Both the position numbers and the translations under genes were made by a program. From Pseudomonadota bacterium (lineage in GTDB: Bacteria; Pseudomonadota; Gammaproteobacteria; Burkholderiales; Burkholderiaceae_C): 34,636 bases of DNA. The notes below the pieces were generated by a model that was given only the letters and a program-made list of their open reading frames with translations, searched no databases and was not told the origin of the DNA. Where the stretch lies: assembly GCA_023418355.1 (NCBI GenBank), contig JAEZZU010000273.1, forward strand, positions 1 through 34,636, given 5' to 3'. Below, piece after piece: positions 8,651 to 16,996 of this stretch. Position 1 is the first letter of the stretch. Each line of letters begins with the position of its first letter.

Positions 8651-9883
8651 TTAGATGGCCTGCATCAGGGACTGCATGATCTCGTTCTGGGTCGTGATCA
8701 CCTTGGTGTTGGCCTGGTAGTTGCGCTGTGCGCCCATCAGGTCCACCAGCTCGGTGGCCACTTCCACGTTCGACTGCTCCAGCTGCTTGCTGGCCAGTTC
8801 ACCGAACTGACCCGAGCCTGGCGTACCAATCAGCGCCACGCCAGACTGGGCTGTGGCCTGCCAGCTGGTGCCATCCACAGGGGCCAGACCACTTTCGCTG
8901 CGGAAGGACGCCAGGGCAATCATGCCAAGACGCTGCACCATGCCGTTGCTGTACTGCACATTCAGCGCGCCGTCTGCACCCACCTGCACATTGACCATGG
9001 AGCCGGAGGCATAGCCGTCCGCTGCATTGGTGGTGGTGGAGGTGTCTCCGGCATATTGCGTGGTGCCGGTGTAATCAAAAGTGACCTTGACTGCATCTGC
9101 ACCCTCTGCAGCCCACGACAGCGCAGGAGCCGCTGCGGTATTGAGCTTGCCATCGGTGCCAAAGCTCAGGGTATGGGTGATCTCCTGAGGAGGAGTTGCG
9201 CCATCGGTAATGGCTTTGCCACCGGTGTAGTAATGCACCGTCACTTCGTTCGTGTTGGTCTTCACGAAATACTGGGTGATGCTGTGCTGATTGCCCAGCG
9301 AGTCATACACCACAGACACGGACGAGCTGTTGTAGCTCTGGGGATTGGCAGGGTCAAATCCGATGGCCACGGGTGCGCCACTGGCATCCATGCCCATGGG
9401 TTGCTTCCAGTCTGCCGACAGATTGCCAACAAACGCCACCTTCTCCGAAGCCTTGGCAGGAATCTGGCCTGTAGGCACATTCAGATTGCCCAGCGCGCCC
9501 AGGGCATTGCTGCCTTCCTGCATGGCATAGCCCTGCACCTTGCGGCCCATGTGGTCCACCAGGAAGCCGTTGTTGTCGATGTCAAAAATGCCGGTGCGGG
9601 TGTAGTTGGTCACGCCGGTACTGTCCGTCACCATGAAGTAGCCCTTGCCAGCAATGGCCACGTCCAGATTGCGGCCGGTGCTCAGCAGACCGCCGTTGAT
9701 GTCCAGCGTCTGCGTGTTCGATGCAGCCTGCACGCCATTGGGCGACTCGCTCGCATACATGGCAGCAAAGTTGGTACGGCTGGACTTGTAGCCCGTCGTG
9801 CCCGTGTTGGCGATGTTGTTGGAAATGCTGTCAAGCTGCGTGTTGATGGCCTGCAGTGCCGAAAGTGCAATCTGGAAACTCAT
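8651..9883 (-). CDS. flgE: flagellar hook protein FlgE
   Basis: A 410-residue hook subunit, polymerised under the FlgD cap to a length set by FliK. The N-terminus MSFQIALSALQAINTQLDSI with SNNIANTGTTGYKSS, the GKGYFMV block and the C-terminal TELVDLMGAQRNYQANTKVI helix are characteristic. Its length is normal for FlgE. It is separated from flgD by 47 bases. Confidence 0.97.
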   Translation of the reverse strand: MSFQIALSALQAINTQLDSISNNIANTGTTGYKSSRTNFAAMYASESPNGVQAASNTQTLDINGGLLSTGRNLDVAIAGKGYFMVTDSTGVTNYTRTGIFDIDNNGFLVDHMGRKVQGYAMQEGSNALGALGNLNVPTGQIPAKASEKVAFVGNLSADWKQPMGMDASGAPVAIGFDPANPQSYNSSSVSVVYDSLGNQHSITQYFVKTNTNEVTVHYYTGGKAITDGATPPQEITHTLSFGTDGKLNTAAAPALSWAAEGADAVKVTFDYTGTTQYAGDTSTTTNAADGYASGSMVNVQVGADGALNVQYSNGMVQRLGMIALASFRSESGLAPVDGTSWQATAQSGVALIGTPGSGQFGELASKQLEQSNVEVATELVDLMGAQRNYQANTKVITTQNEIMQSLMQAI

Positions 9884-9930
9884 AACGGACTCTTGGTGTG
9901 TGTTCTATGTCAGGAAAGCGCAGGCACTGC

Positions 9931-10593
9931 TCAGACAGCGGAGCCGACGAAACGGGAAATGCTGGAAGGCGACACATCGCCCAGGCCCTGCACCTGCAGG
10001 GCCACGGTGCCAGCCGCAGTCAGGCGCACCGCATCCAGGCGGCCCTGCACCTCGATTTCGTAGCGCGCATCATTGGCATCGACCACCGCCATGTCGTAGC
10101 GGCCTGCAGGCAGCCCCAGCGCCTGGGGATCCATCTGGAAACGCACATCGCCTGCGGCATGGGTGCCCAGATCGACGGTGGTGAGCTTGCCGTCCGCACC
10201 CGTGAGCTGCAGCTTGAGCTGCGCACCTGCGGGCAGATTCACGACGGCATCTACGGGGTTCTGGTCCAGCACCACCGAGCTGCTGCTGACCATGACCTGG
10301 CTGCCCACCTGGCTGCCCAGCTGCATGGTCTGCAGGCTGTCGAGAATGGAAGACTGCTTGCCCAGCTGTGACTGCAGGCTCTGCAGCGATTCGGTCTGGC
10401 TCAGCTGGGTCAGCTGGGTGATGAAGGTGCTGGAATCCGTGGGCTCCAGTGGATCCTGGTACTGCACCTGGGCAACCAGCAGCTTGGTGAACATCTGGCC
10501 CAGTTCCGTGCCACCCAGCGCCTGCGTGATGGCGTCGGCACCTTTGCCCTGCTGCTGGCTGACGGCTTCGGTGCCATTGGTGATCAAGCTCAT
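9931..10593 (-). CDS. flgD: hook-cap (scaffold) protein FlgD
   Basis: A 220-residue hook assembly cap. It shows the FlgD signature FTKLLVAQVQYQDPLEP at about residues 35-51, followed by FITQLTQLSQTESLQ and a C-terminal Ig-like/tudor region. It overlaps flgC by four bases (ATGA at 10590-10593), so translation is coupled. The protein is removed from the hook tip when FlgK arrives. Confidence 0.95.
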   Translation of the reverse strand: MSLITNGTEAVSQQQGKGADAITQALGGTELGQMFTKLLVAQVQYQDPLEPTDSSTFITQLTQLSQTESLQSLQSQLGKQSSILDSLQTMQLGSQVGSQVMVSSSSVVLDQNPVDAVVNLPAGAQLKLQLTGADGKLTTVDLGTHAAGDVRFQMDPQALGLPAGRYDMAVVDANDARYEIEVQGRLDAVRLTAAGTVALQVQGLGDVSPSSISRFVGSAV

Positions 10594-11009
10594 GCCTGCT
10601 CTCCCAGCTTCAGCAGCGACTGCTGCATGGAACGCACGCGGCCCAGCACTTCGGCATTGGTTTCGAATGCGCGCGAGGCAGACATCATGTCCGTCATCTC
10701 GGCCACGGTGTTGACGTTGGAGTAGTAGACGTAGCCGCCCTCATCCGCCAGCGGGTTCTCTGGCTCGTAGGCCTTGCGCACGGGCTCGGTGGTTTCCACC
10801 ACGTCCAGCACCTGCACGCGCGCGGCATAGCTCTCCAGCGTGGAAGTGCCCATCACCGCCGCAAACACAGGCTTGCGTGCCTTGTAGGCCTCATCTTCCG
10901 AAGAAGCGGCCGCACCAGCATTGGCCAGATTACTGGCCACGGCGTTCAGGCGCGTGGTCTGCGCCGTCATGGCAGATCCGGCGATCTGCGCAATTTCACG
11001 AAATCCCAT
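10590..11009 (-). CDS. flgC: proximal rod protein FlgC
   Basis: A 139-residue rod protein with the SNLANAGAA motif near residue 25 and a C-terminal ETNAEVLGRVRSMQQSLLKL helix. YKARKPVF and the VDVVETTEPVRK-like region with ENPLADEGGYVYYSNVN are family-typical. It starts 5 bases after flgB ends. Confidence 0.95.
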   Translation of the reverse strand: MGFREIAQIAGSAMTAQTTRLNAVASNLANAGAAASSEDEAYKARKPVFAAVMGTSTLESYAARVQVLDVVETTEPVRKAYEPENPLADEGGYVYYSNVNTVAEMTDMMSASRAFETNAEVLGRVRSMQQSLLKLGEQA

Positions 11010-11014
11010 AGGGC

Positions 11015-11377
11015 TTATTCACCTTTGATCGCGGACTGCAGGCCACGCATCTTCATGTTCAGGAAAGTCAGGCTCATCTGGAAGTCGGAAGCGTTCTGCG
11101 AAAACAGCGCCTGCTCCACGCCTACCTCCACGGTGTTGCCGTCACGCGAAGGGTGGTTAGGGACGCGATACATCGCTTCGCTGCCACCGTTCCATGCCAG
11201 TGACAGACCGCTGTCGTCGCCCACCTGTGCCATGGCGGCAGCGAAATCCAGATCGCGCGCCTGGTAACCCGGCGTGCTGGCATTGGCCAGGTTGGAAGCC
11301 AGCAGCTGCGTGCGCTCGGAGCGCAAGCGCAGCGCATCGGCGTGAATGCCGAAGGCCTTGTCAAAGTTCAGTGCCAT
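11015..11377 (-). CDS. flgB: proximal rod protein FlgB, first gene of the flg operon
   Basis: A 120-residue proximal rod protein containing ASNLANASTPGYQARDLDF near residues 27-46 and the C-terminal FLNMKMRGLQSAIKG helix. As the promoter-proximal gene, it follows an AT-rich divergent region shared with flgA. Transcription should continue leftward through flgL to the pilZ gene. Confidence 0.95.
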   Translation of the reverse strand: MALNFDKAFGIHADALRLRSERTQLLASNLANASTPGYQARDLDFAAAMAQVGDDSGLSLAWNGGSEAMYRVPNHPSRDGNTVEVGVEQALFSQNASDFQMSLTFLNMKMRGLQSAIKGE

Positions 11378-11633
11378 AAGTCTTGTTGGTAGCCTACGTC
11401 TGGGTGGCTTTTATGAATTGCGCATTAGATATTTTTTACGCACATGAATCATACTATGACTGTTGTTGCACCTTGTTGCTTCAAAGCGAGTTCTGCAACA
11501 GTTCCATCAAGCAACTAAAAGAAATTTATAGCTTATTGCGCACGTATTTCAATGAATTGACAGATAAATGTCTTCAAAACCATTAACTGACAAGCGCTAG
11601 CTGCTCGTTTTTTTACAAAATCAGAGATAGCAA
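11378..11633. promoter_or_regulatory. divergent control region between flgB (-) and flgA (+)
   Basis: About 256 bases, clearly more AT-rich than the genes. It contains ATACTATG at 11451-11458, TGTTGTTGCAC at 11461-11471, TTGCTTCAAAGC at 11476-11487 and ATTGACAGATA at 11556-11566. The same or near-identical words recur in the fliE/fliM region. TTGACA at 11557-11562 could be a -35 box for flgA, but no good -10 box follows at 17-18 bases. No clear sigma-28 or sigma-54 promoter is visible. Confidence 0.6.
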
Positions 11634-12380
11634 TTGCTGCACAGAATATATTCAATAAGCACACAAGCTGGACTGTTAAGTGTGGTGTGCATGCTGCAGT
11701 TTCCGGCCGCTGGCGCACAAACCACGGACGTGCAGCAGCAGGCGCATGCACGTGTGCAGGCCAGCATCACCGAGTCCCTGCCTGCATCCACGCGCGCGCA
11801 GGCCAAGATCCACATCACCGTGACGGCACCACGTGGCGCAGCACGCCAACCCTGCCGCACGGAATGGGAGTGGGGGGAAATACAGGTGCAGCGCTGGCAG
11901 CGCATTCACATCCCGGTGTCCTGCAAAGGCGAAGCAGGCAGTCTGGTCGCCAAGGTGCAGGTGCAGGCACCGGTGCAGGTCGCCACACAGGCGCTACCCA
12001 AAAACCACAGGCTGCAGGCCACCGATATCACGCCACAGCAGCAGTCCGTGGACAGCCCGGAGGCACTAATGGCAGCTTCACAGCTCGTCGGCATGCAGCT
12101 GCGCCGTGCGGTGCCTCAAGGGCAGGTGCTGCTGCCGCAGCACGTGGTGCGGCCACTGTTTGCCAAAAAAGGCGAGCGCATAGAGATCCGCGCCGGCACA
12201 GAGGACATCGTGGTCAACGTGCAGGGTATTGCCCTGCACAATGGCTATGCCGGTGAGCGCATCCGGGCGCGCAATGCCCACAGTCAGGCTTGGGTGGAAG
12301 GTGTGCTGATTGCCCCCGGTGTGCTGCAGGCCGAAACCACGCAGCCCGGGCATGGCGTCAAGGTGCAATCAGGCGACTGA
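11634..12380 (+). CDS. flgA: P-ring assembly chaperone FlgA
   Basis: A periplasmic chaperone needed for polymerisation of FlgI, with a likely Sec signal peptide ending around AAGAQ (residues 25-29). The C-terminal SAF/FlgA region is recognisable: HRLQATDITP, the GMQLRRAVPQGQVL segment, KKGERIEIRAG, and ENIVV-like and ARNAHS-like blocks. An in-frame TAG at 11628 limits the start. TTG at 11634 fits the signal peptide, with a weak AGAG upstream, so the exact start is uncertain. It stands alone on +, divergent from flgB, and its 3' end overlaps the convergent muramidase gene by 23 bases. Confidence 0.9.
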   Translation: MLHRIYSISTQAGLLSVVCMLQFPAAGAQTTDVQQQAHARVQASITESLPASTRAQAKIHITVTAPRGAARQPCRTEWEWGEIQVQRWQRIHIPVSCKGEAGSLVAKVQVQAPVQVATQALPKNHRLQATDITPQQQSVDSPEALMAASQLVGMQLRRAVPQGQVLLPQHVVRPLFAKKGERIEIRAGTEDIVVNVQGIALHNGYAGERIRARNAHSQAWVEGVLIAPGVLQAETTQPGHGVKVQSGD

Positions 12381-13125
12381 CGCCCAGCAGCTTGCTGGCA
12401 TAGTCCGGGTCTGTGGCATAGCCGCCCTGCGCCAGCGCATCGGCAAAGGCCTGCACATCATCTCCTGTGTGCAATGCCTTGCGATAGCGCGGGCTGTGTG
12501 CCAGCAGCTGCACATAGTCGGCAAATGAGGCATCCAGGTCCTCGTACTGGCGAAAGCTTTCCACTTTGGAGGTGGCCTGCCCTGCTTCAAACTCGGTGGT
12601 CGTGGCGCTCAGGCGCGCGCCCTGCCAGCCCTTGCCGGCCTTGAGGCCAAACAGATTCCAGCTGTTGCTGCCATCTTCGGCGCGCAGGGGCTTTTGCCCC
12701 CAGCCACTTTCCAGTGCAGCGTGCGCCATGACACTGCGCACGGACACCCCCAGCTGCTGCGCCGCCTGCTGTGCCCATGGGCCAATCTGCTGCAAAAAGG
12801 CCTGCTGCTCGGGCTTGAGCGCACGCTTGGGCGCAGCTGCAGAGGTGCCGGAAGCCTGCGTAGCTTCACCCGCAAGGCCCGTCTTTTTATCCTGCGCCTT
12901 CAGCTGCTGCGCGGCCTGGTGCGCCAGCCACTGCGCCTGTGCGGATGCCATGGCCGAGGAAGCCGAACCACCTTGCGCAATGAACTGCTGCACATCCCGC
13001 GCGACTTCCTGCGCCAGCGGGCTGAAGGCCGCGCCTGCCACATCGCCGCGCGCAGCAGCAATGCCTGCGCCTGCCTGCAGCGGGGTCGAAAAACTGGGGA
13101 AGGGCAGCAAATCAGCGCGGACCAT
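12358..13125 (-). CDS. stand-alone FlgJ-type peptidoglycan hydrolase (GH73 glucosaminidase)
   Basis: A 255-residue protein whose C-terminal part (about 100-255) is the muramidase/glucosaminidase domain of enteric FlgJ. The likely catalytic Glu139 lies in AALESGWGQ, followed by SNSWNLFGLKAG and the YASKLLGV end. Residues 1-75 are Ala-rich and show neither the rod-cap signature nor a signal peptide, so export through the flagellar channel is the likely route (inference). It probably opens a gap in peptidoglycan for the growing rod. It is the last gene of the long leftward operon; its start overlaps flgN by 14 bases and its end overlaps flgA tail to tail. Confidence 0.9.
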   Translation of the reverse strand: MVRADLLPFPSFSTPLQAGAGIAAARGDVAGAAFSPLAQEVARDVQQFIAQGGSASSAMASAQAQWLAHQAAQQLKAQDKKTGLAGEATQASGTSAAAPKRALKPEQQAFLQQIGPWAQQAAQQLGVSVRSVMAHAALESGWGQKPLRAEDGSNSWNLFGLKAGKGWQGARLSATTTEFEAGQATSKVESFRQYEDLDASFADYVQLLAHSPRYRKALHTGDDVQAFADALAQGGYATDPDYASKLLGVSRLIAP

Positions 13126-13558
13126 ACACGCCCTCCACCGCCGAGTTGCCGCCGATGACCTGCTGCATCAGCTGTGCCTGCTCCATGATCAGTTCGCAAT
13201 TGCGCAAATTCATGGCCTTGCACTCCTGCACCAGCGCTTCCAGTTGTGTCCACAGCCCCTGCATCTGCTGCTGCAGCGGTGCCTTGAGCAGGGCAAAGGC
13301 CGCACGCATGGAAGGCGGCGTTCCCGCAGGCAGCAATGCGCTGACATGCTCGCTGCGCTCCTGCGTGGACTGTGTCAGCTGCTCCGCCTGCGCGCTGATG
13401 CGCTGTGCCAGCTGCTCCATGGCAGCGGCATCATGGCGCAAGGCCGCATGAAACTGGGCCTTGAGCAGCTCACGCAGTGCTTCGTAAGCCTTGAGGTCCT
13501 GCTGCATGCCCTGCGCCAGACGAATCCAGCGCTGACGCGCTGCGACAACTGTGGTCAT
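13112..13558 (-). CDS. flgN: FlgN family export chaperone for FlgK and FlgL
   Basis: A 148-residue, all-helical cytoplasmic protein. The C-terminal CKAMNLRNCELIMEQAQLM stretch corresponds to the conserved FlgN motif that precedes the hook-associated-protein-binding helix. The gene begins at an ATG sharing one base with the flgM stop (TGATG). It directly follows flgM, the usual pairing. Confidence 0.85.
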   Translation of the reverse strand: MTTVVAARQRWIRLAQGMQQDLKAYEALRELLKAQFHAALRHDAAAMEQLAQRISAQAEQLTQSTQERSEHVSALLPAGTPPSMRAAFALLKAPLQQQMQGLWTQLEALVQECKAMNLRNCELIMEQAQLMQQVIGGNSAVEGVYGPR

Positions 13559-13848
13559 CAGCCTCGACCTCCATGGTGGCGCACGATCAGGCCTGCCAGC
13601 TTCCTGGGGTCAAAGCTGATTTCTCCGCGCGCCAGCGCCTGCTTGATTTCCGCCACGCGTGCCGCATCAATGTCTGGCATGGCTGCCAGCTGGCTGTGCG
13701 CCGCCTGCACGCTTTCCGCCTGCGCCCCCACCATGACTTCCGGTGCGACCACGGCGCCCACGGTCGCCGCAGTGGTGGTGGTTTTTTCCAGGGCGGTATG
13801 CGTGGGCTGCGCCAGCCTTTGCTCACCCACTGCCGCTGTCAATTTCAT
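13558..13848 (-). CDS. flgM: anti-sigma-28 factor FlgM
   Basis: A 96-residue inhibitor of FliA, exported when the hook is complete. The C-terminal half holds the FlgM core: MPDIDAARVAEIKQALARG, then SFDPRKLAGLIVRHH. The N-terminal half is low-complexity Thr/Ala-rich and probably disordered, as usual. ATG at 13848 is chosen because AGAGG lies just upstream and the product has family length; the frame stays open upstream through motB. It is encoded in the same transcript as its partner fliA. Confidence 0.9.
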   Translation of the reverse strand: MKLTAAVGEQRLAQPTHTALEKTTTTAATVGAVVAPEVMVGAQAESVQAAHSQLAAMPDIDAARVAEIKQALARGEISFDPRKLAGLIVRHHGGRG

Positions 13849-13888
13849 TCTTGCGCCTCTGATTTTGCTCATGGTGATGATCGCAGAT

Positions 13889-14869
13889 TCAGATTGCGCC
13901 TGCACCGGCGCGGGATGCCTCAGGAAGCACACCCGAACGCAGCAGCTTGTCCCGCAGCTGCTCCAGCAGCGGGGTATCGACCACCGAGCTTTCCAGCTCC
14001 GGCGTGAGGTTCTGGCGCTCTGGCAGTTCACCAAAGGTACTGCGCACCTGGCTGGCATGGTCACGCGTGGTCACCAGCAGCTCCACACGGCGGTTGAGTG
14101 CCGCATGCGGATTGCTGCTGTCCAGCGGCGCCATTTCCGCCATGCCCACCACCTGCAGCACGCTGGTCTGCGGCATGCCACCCGCCATCATGTGGGCACG
14201 TGCGGCCAGCGCACGCTCCATGGACAGCGACCAGTTGGACGCGCCAAACACATTCTTGCTCTGGAAGGGTACGGCATCGGTATGCCCAGCAATCACCAGC
14301 TGGTTCTGGATCTCCTGAAACATGGGGCCAATGCGGCGCAGCAATTGCGAGAACGCCGGCATGACTTCTGCACTGCCCAGACGGAACATGCCCGCCTTGT
14401 CCGTGTCATGCAGCAGAATGCGCAGGCCTTCTGCGGTGACCACGGTGGTGATGTGCTCGCTCAGGCCGATCTGTGCGCCCGCCTCGCGCACACGGCGCGA
14501 GAGTTCTGCCAGCTCTTCGGGGGAGTCCAGCAGTTTCTTGGCATCTGGCTCACCGCCTGTGCGCTCCTGCGGCTTGGGCGTGATGATGGGGTCCTTGGGG
14601 ATCAGCTGCCCCGGCTGGAACTCGCCAATCATGCGCTCGCCCATGCCCTGAAAGGTCATGTTCTTGGCACCGCCGCCGGCCAGCGCTGCCAGCACTTCTT
14701 CCTTGTCACGCGCAGCCAGCACCCACAGCACCAGAAACAGACACATCAGTGCCAGACAGAAGTCGGCAAAGGCCACTTTCCAGGCACCACCGTGCTCATC
14801 GTGCTGGTGCTTGCCGCCACTTTTCTTGATGACGACTTCGCCTTGTTCCTGACCCGGGCGCTTAGCCAC
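13889..14869 (-). CDS. motB: stator protein MotB (LafU-like)
   Basis: The peptidoglycan-anchoring stator subunit that, with MotA, forms the ion channel driving rotation. A short basic N-terminus is followed by a single membrane segment VAFADFCLALMCLFLVLW; its Asp (residue 36 with this start) is the ion-binding residue. The C-terminal OmpA-like domain shows IAGHTD and the AALNRRVEL motif. I took GTG at 14869 as the start because GGGGAG lies 4 bases upstream; ATG at 14884 has no visible ribosome site. It overlaps the motA end by 8 bases. Confidence 0.93.
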   Translation of the reverse strand: MAKRPGQEQGEVVIKKSGGKHQHDEHGGAWKVAFADFCLALMCLFLVLWVLAARDKEEVLAALAGGGAKNMTFQGMGERMIGEFQPGQLIPKDPIITPKPQERTGGEPDAKKLLDSPEELAELSRRVREAGAQIGLSEHITTVVTAEGLRILLHDTDKAGMFRLGSAEVMPAFSQLLRRIGPMFQEIQNQLVIAGHTDAVPFQSKNVFGASNWSLSMERALAARAHMMAGGMPQTSVLQVVGMAEMAPLDSSNPHAALNRRVELLVTTRDHASQVRSTFGELPERQNLTPELESSVVDTPLLEQLRDKLLRSGVLPEASRAGAGAI

Positions 14870-15734
14870 GCTGCTCCCCTTCATTCATGGCGTTGATCCA
14901 GCCTTCCAGCGTGGCAAAACTGGGCTTGAGGTTCAAAGGCACCAGGCGACGGCCCGCGTCAATGGACAGCAGCGGGGGTTTGCCTGCCACGTGTGCGACC
15001 AGCACCACCTTCACGGTTTCCATGGTGGCCGCATGCTCATTCACACGCTGCTTCATCACCACGCACAGCGGATCCAGCAGGCCATAGCACAGGAAAATAC
15101 CGATGAAAGTACCCACCATGGCAGCGCCTACCTTCATGGAAATCTCACCCGCGGTTGCACCGTCTGCCACATAGCTCATGGCCATCACAATGCCCAGCAC
15201 AGCCGCCAGAATGCCGAAGCCCGGCATGGCTTCCGCGATCTTGCCCAGTGACTTGGCTGGCTGCAGCAGCTCTTCGTGGATGGTGCTCAGCTCCTGATCC
15301 AGCACGCCTTCGAGTTCATGGCTGCTGATCTTGCCCATGGCCATCAGGCGGAAGTTGTCCACGATAAAGTGCAGCAGCTTGCTGTCTTCCAGCACCAGGG
15401 GATAGCGCTGAAACAGCGGGCTTTCCGCAGGCTTTTCCACGTGTGCATCCAGCGCCTTCAGGCCTCCGGACGCCGTGATCAGCAGTTCATACATCACCAG
15501 CAGCAGCTGGCGCTGAAACTCCACGGTCTGCTTGGTCTTGGACATGACATGGCGCAGCTGCAGCCACAGCTCCGCCAGCACGTGCTTGGGATTGCCCAGC
15601 ACCAGCGCTCCCAGCCCTGCGCCCGCAATAATCAGAACTTCAATGGGCTGCCAAAGCACGGCAAAACTGCCGCCCATCAGCATATAGCCACCAAACACGG
15701 TGCTCAGCACAATGACAATTCCAATAAACGGCAT
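14862..15734 (-). CDS. motA: stator protein MotA (LafT-like)
   Basis: A 290-residue inner-membrane protein with four membrane segments (about 2-20, 31-50, 170-190, 202-222) and a large cytoplasmic loop. The two conserved prolines are present: P171 in AMPGFGILAAVLG and P222 in YGLLDPL. In the loop, the region matching E. coli R90 reads ITASGG, without an Arg, and E98 appears as Asp96. The start at 15734 is supported by GAGAGG upstream; longer readings would begin inside fliA. It follows fliA by 35 bases. Confidence 0.95.
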   Translation of the reverse strand: MPFIGIVIVLSTVFGGYMLMGGSFAVLWQPIEVLIIAGAGLGALVLGNPKHVLAELWLQLRHVMSKTKQTVEFQRQLLLVMYELLITASGGLKALDAHVEKPAESPLFQRYPLVLEDSKLLHFIVDNFRLMAMGKISSHELEGVLDQELSTIHEELLQPAKSLGKIAEAMPGFGILAAVLGIVMAMSYVADGATAGEISMKVGAAMVGTFIGIFLCYGLLDPLCVVMKQRVNEHAATMETVKVVLVAHVAGKPPLLSIDAGRRLVPLNLKPSFATLEGWINAMNEGEQRG

Positions 15735-15769
15735 CTTTGTCGGCCTCTCTGAATAGGTTAATTCGGTGC

Positions 15770-16516
15770 TCAGGCACCCTGGAGCGCTGCACGCATCTTG
15801 CGCAGCGCATCTTTGTTGATCTGACACACGCGCGCTTCGGACAGCTCCAGCACCGCGGCGATTTCCTTGAGACTGAGATCGAACTCGTAGTACAGCTGCA
15901 CCACGCGCTGTTCGCGCTCGCTGAGCTGGGACAGCACCTGCTCCAGCGTCAGGCGCTGCACCACCGACTGCGCGGGGTCCTCCGAGCTGCTGGCCATGTC
16001 CATGCCCTGTGCCAGCAGTTCATCCAGACTGGACATGGCTTCGGCGGACTCCGCCTGTTCGTAGGCCAGATACTGCGCATCGTCCATGCCCAGTGCCTGC
16101 TGGATCTGCTCCACGCTGGGCTCCTTGCCCAGCTGCCGGCGCAAGGCCCGCACGGCATCGCGTGCCTTGTGCGCACTCTGGCGCACGGAGCGCGGACGCC
16201 AGTCCTGGCGCCGCAGTTCATCCAGAATGGCGCCACGCACCCGCTGGCGTGCATAGCCGGCAAAGCCTTCATCCACACGGCCGTAGCGGCGCAGCGCTTC
16301 CAGCAAGCCCATGAGCCCGATCTGCGCCATGTCACTGGTATCCATGACGCCCTGCGCCTGCGTGGCCAGCTGGCGCACCACCGCCTTGACCAGCGGCAGA
16401 TGTGCGCTGATCACCGCCTGCTCATCCAGCCCGCTGGGTGCTGGCTGGGCATAGGCATCCTGTGCTTCTGCCCAGGGCTGCCAGGCAGTTCCGTAGTCCA
16501 CCGCTTCGTGCAGCAT
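15770..16516 (-). CDS. fliA: flagellar sigma factor FliA (sigma-28)
   Basis: A 248-residue RNA polymerase sigma factor for late flagellar genes. Region 2 is at about 30-105 (LVKAVVRQL, DMAQIGLMGLLEAL, FAGYARQRVRGAILDELR) and region 4 at about 190-243, with the helix-turn-helix SLKEIAAVLELSEARVCQI. It is embedded between fliL and motA, the place of lafS in lateral clusters, and is made in the same operon as its anti-sigma factor FlgM. Its target promoters, including the flagellin promoter, are probably outside this window. Confidence 0.95.
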   Translation of the reverse strand: MLHEAVDYGTAWQPWAEAQDAYAQPAPSGLDEQAVISAHLPLVKAVVRQLATQAQGVMDTSDMAQIGLMGLLEALRRYGRVDEGFAGYARQRVRGAILDELRRQDWRPRSVRQSAHKARDAVRALRRQLGKEPSVEQIQQALGMDDAQYLAYEQAESAEAMSSLDELLAQGMDMASSSEDPAQSVVQRLTLEQVLSQLSEREQRVVQLYYEFDLSLKEIAAVLELSEARVCQINKDALRKMRAALQGA

Positions 16517-16524
16517 GGTGTGGT

Positions 16525-16983
16525 TTATTCAATGATCAGACGCGACACCAGCACCTGGTCAAAGCCACGCATCTGCACTCTGCCCTCATAGGCATCCATC
16601 ATTTCGCGCCCCAGCAGCTCAGTCCACGCCTCAATGCTCATGGCCTTGGCCTGCTCCACATCGATCTTGGACAAGGTGCGCACAGCCACCCCCTTGAGCA
16701 TGGGCAGGTCGGACTTCACACTTTTTTCATGCTTCTTGTCGGAGCGAAACACCAGATCCAGCGACATGTAATAGTTCTGTGCCCGCGGTGTTTCCGAGTT
16801 GGTACGCAGCATGACCACCACCTTGTCCAGGGTGATGTAGCTGTACTGGTTTTCATCCATTTGCGGTGCTGCAGGTGCCGCAGCCGGTGTCTTGCTCTGC
16901 TGTACCCACCAGAAGGCACCACCAGCCACTCCAGCGCACAGCAGCACTGCCACGACGAGGATGATTACGACGTTCTTGTTCAT
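16525..16983 (-). CDS. fliL: basal-body stator-associated protein FliL
   Basis: A 152-residue bitopic membrane protein. A short cytoplasmic MNKN start leads into a membrane helix (about 5-27) and a periplasmic domain with YITLDKVVVMLRT, NYYMSLDLVF and the C-terminal VLVSRLIIE end. FliL proteins surround stators and support torque under load. It lies 13 bases after fliK and 8 bases before fliA. Confidence 0.92.
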   Translation of the reverse strand: MNKNVVIILVVAVLLCAGVAGGAFWWVQQSKTPAAAPAAPQMDENQYSYITLDKVVVMLRTNSETPRAQNYYMSLDLVFRSDKKHEKSVKSDLPMLKGVAVRTLSKIDVEQAKAMSIEAWTELLGREMMDAYEGRVQMRGFDQVLVSRLIIE

Positions 16984-16996
16984 AGCCTTACTGCCT

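Noticed and set aside
11464..11480. TTGCAC-N4-TTGCT as a sigma-54 promoter upstream of flgA
   Set aside because: The -24 GG is replaced by TG and the spacing is one base short; the matching fliE/fliM copy lacks the -12 part. No sigma-54 activator is encoded here.
15735..15769. GCCGACAA before motA, 7 of 8 matches to the sigma-28 -10 box
   Set aside because: It lies directly against the motA ATG and overlaps its ribosome site, so a transcript would lack the start. No TAAAGTTT-like -35 box sits 11 bases upstream.
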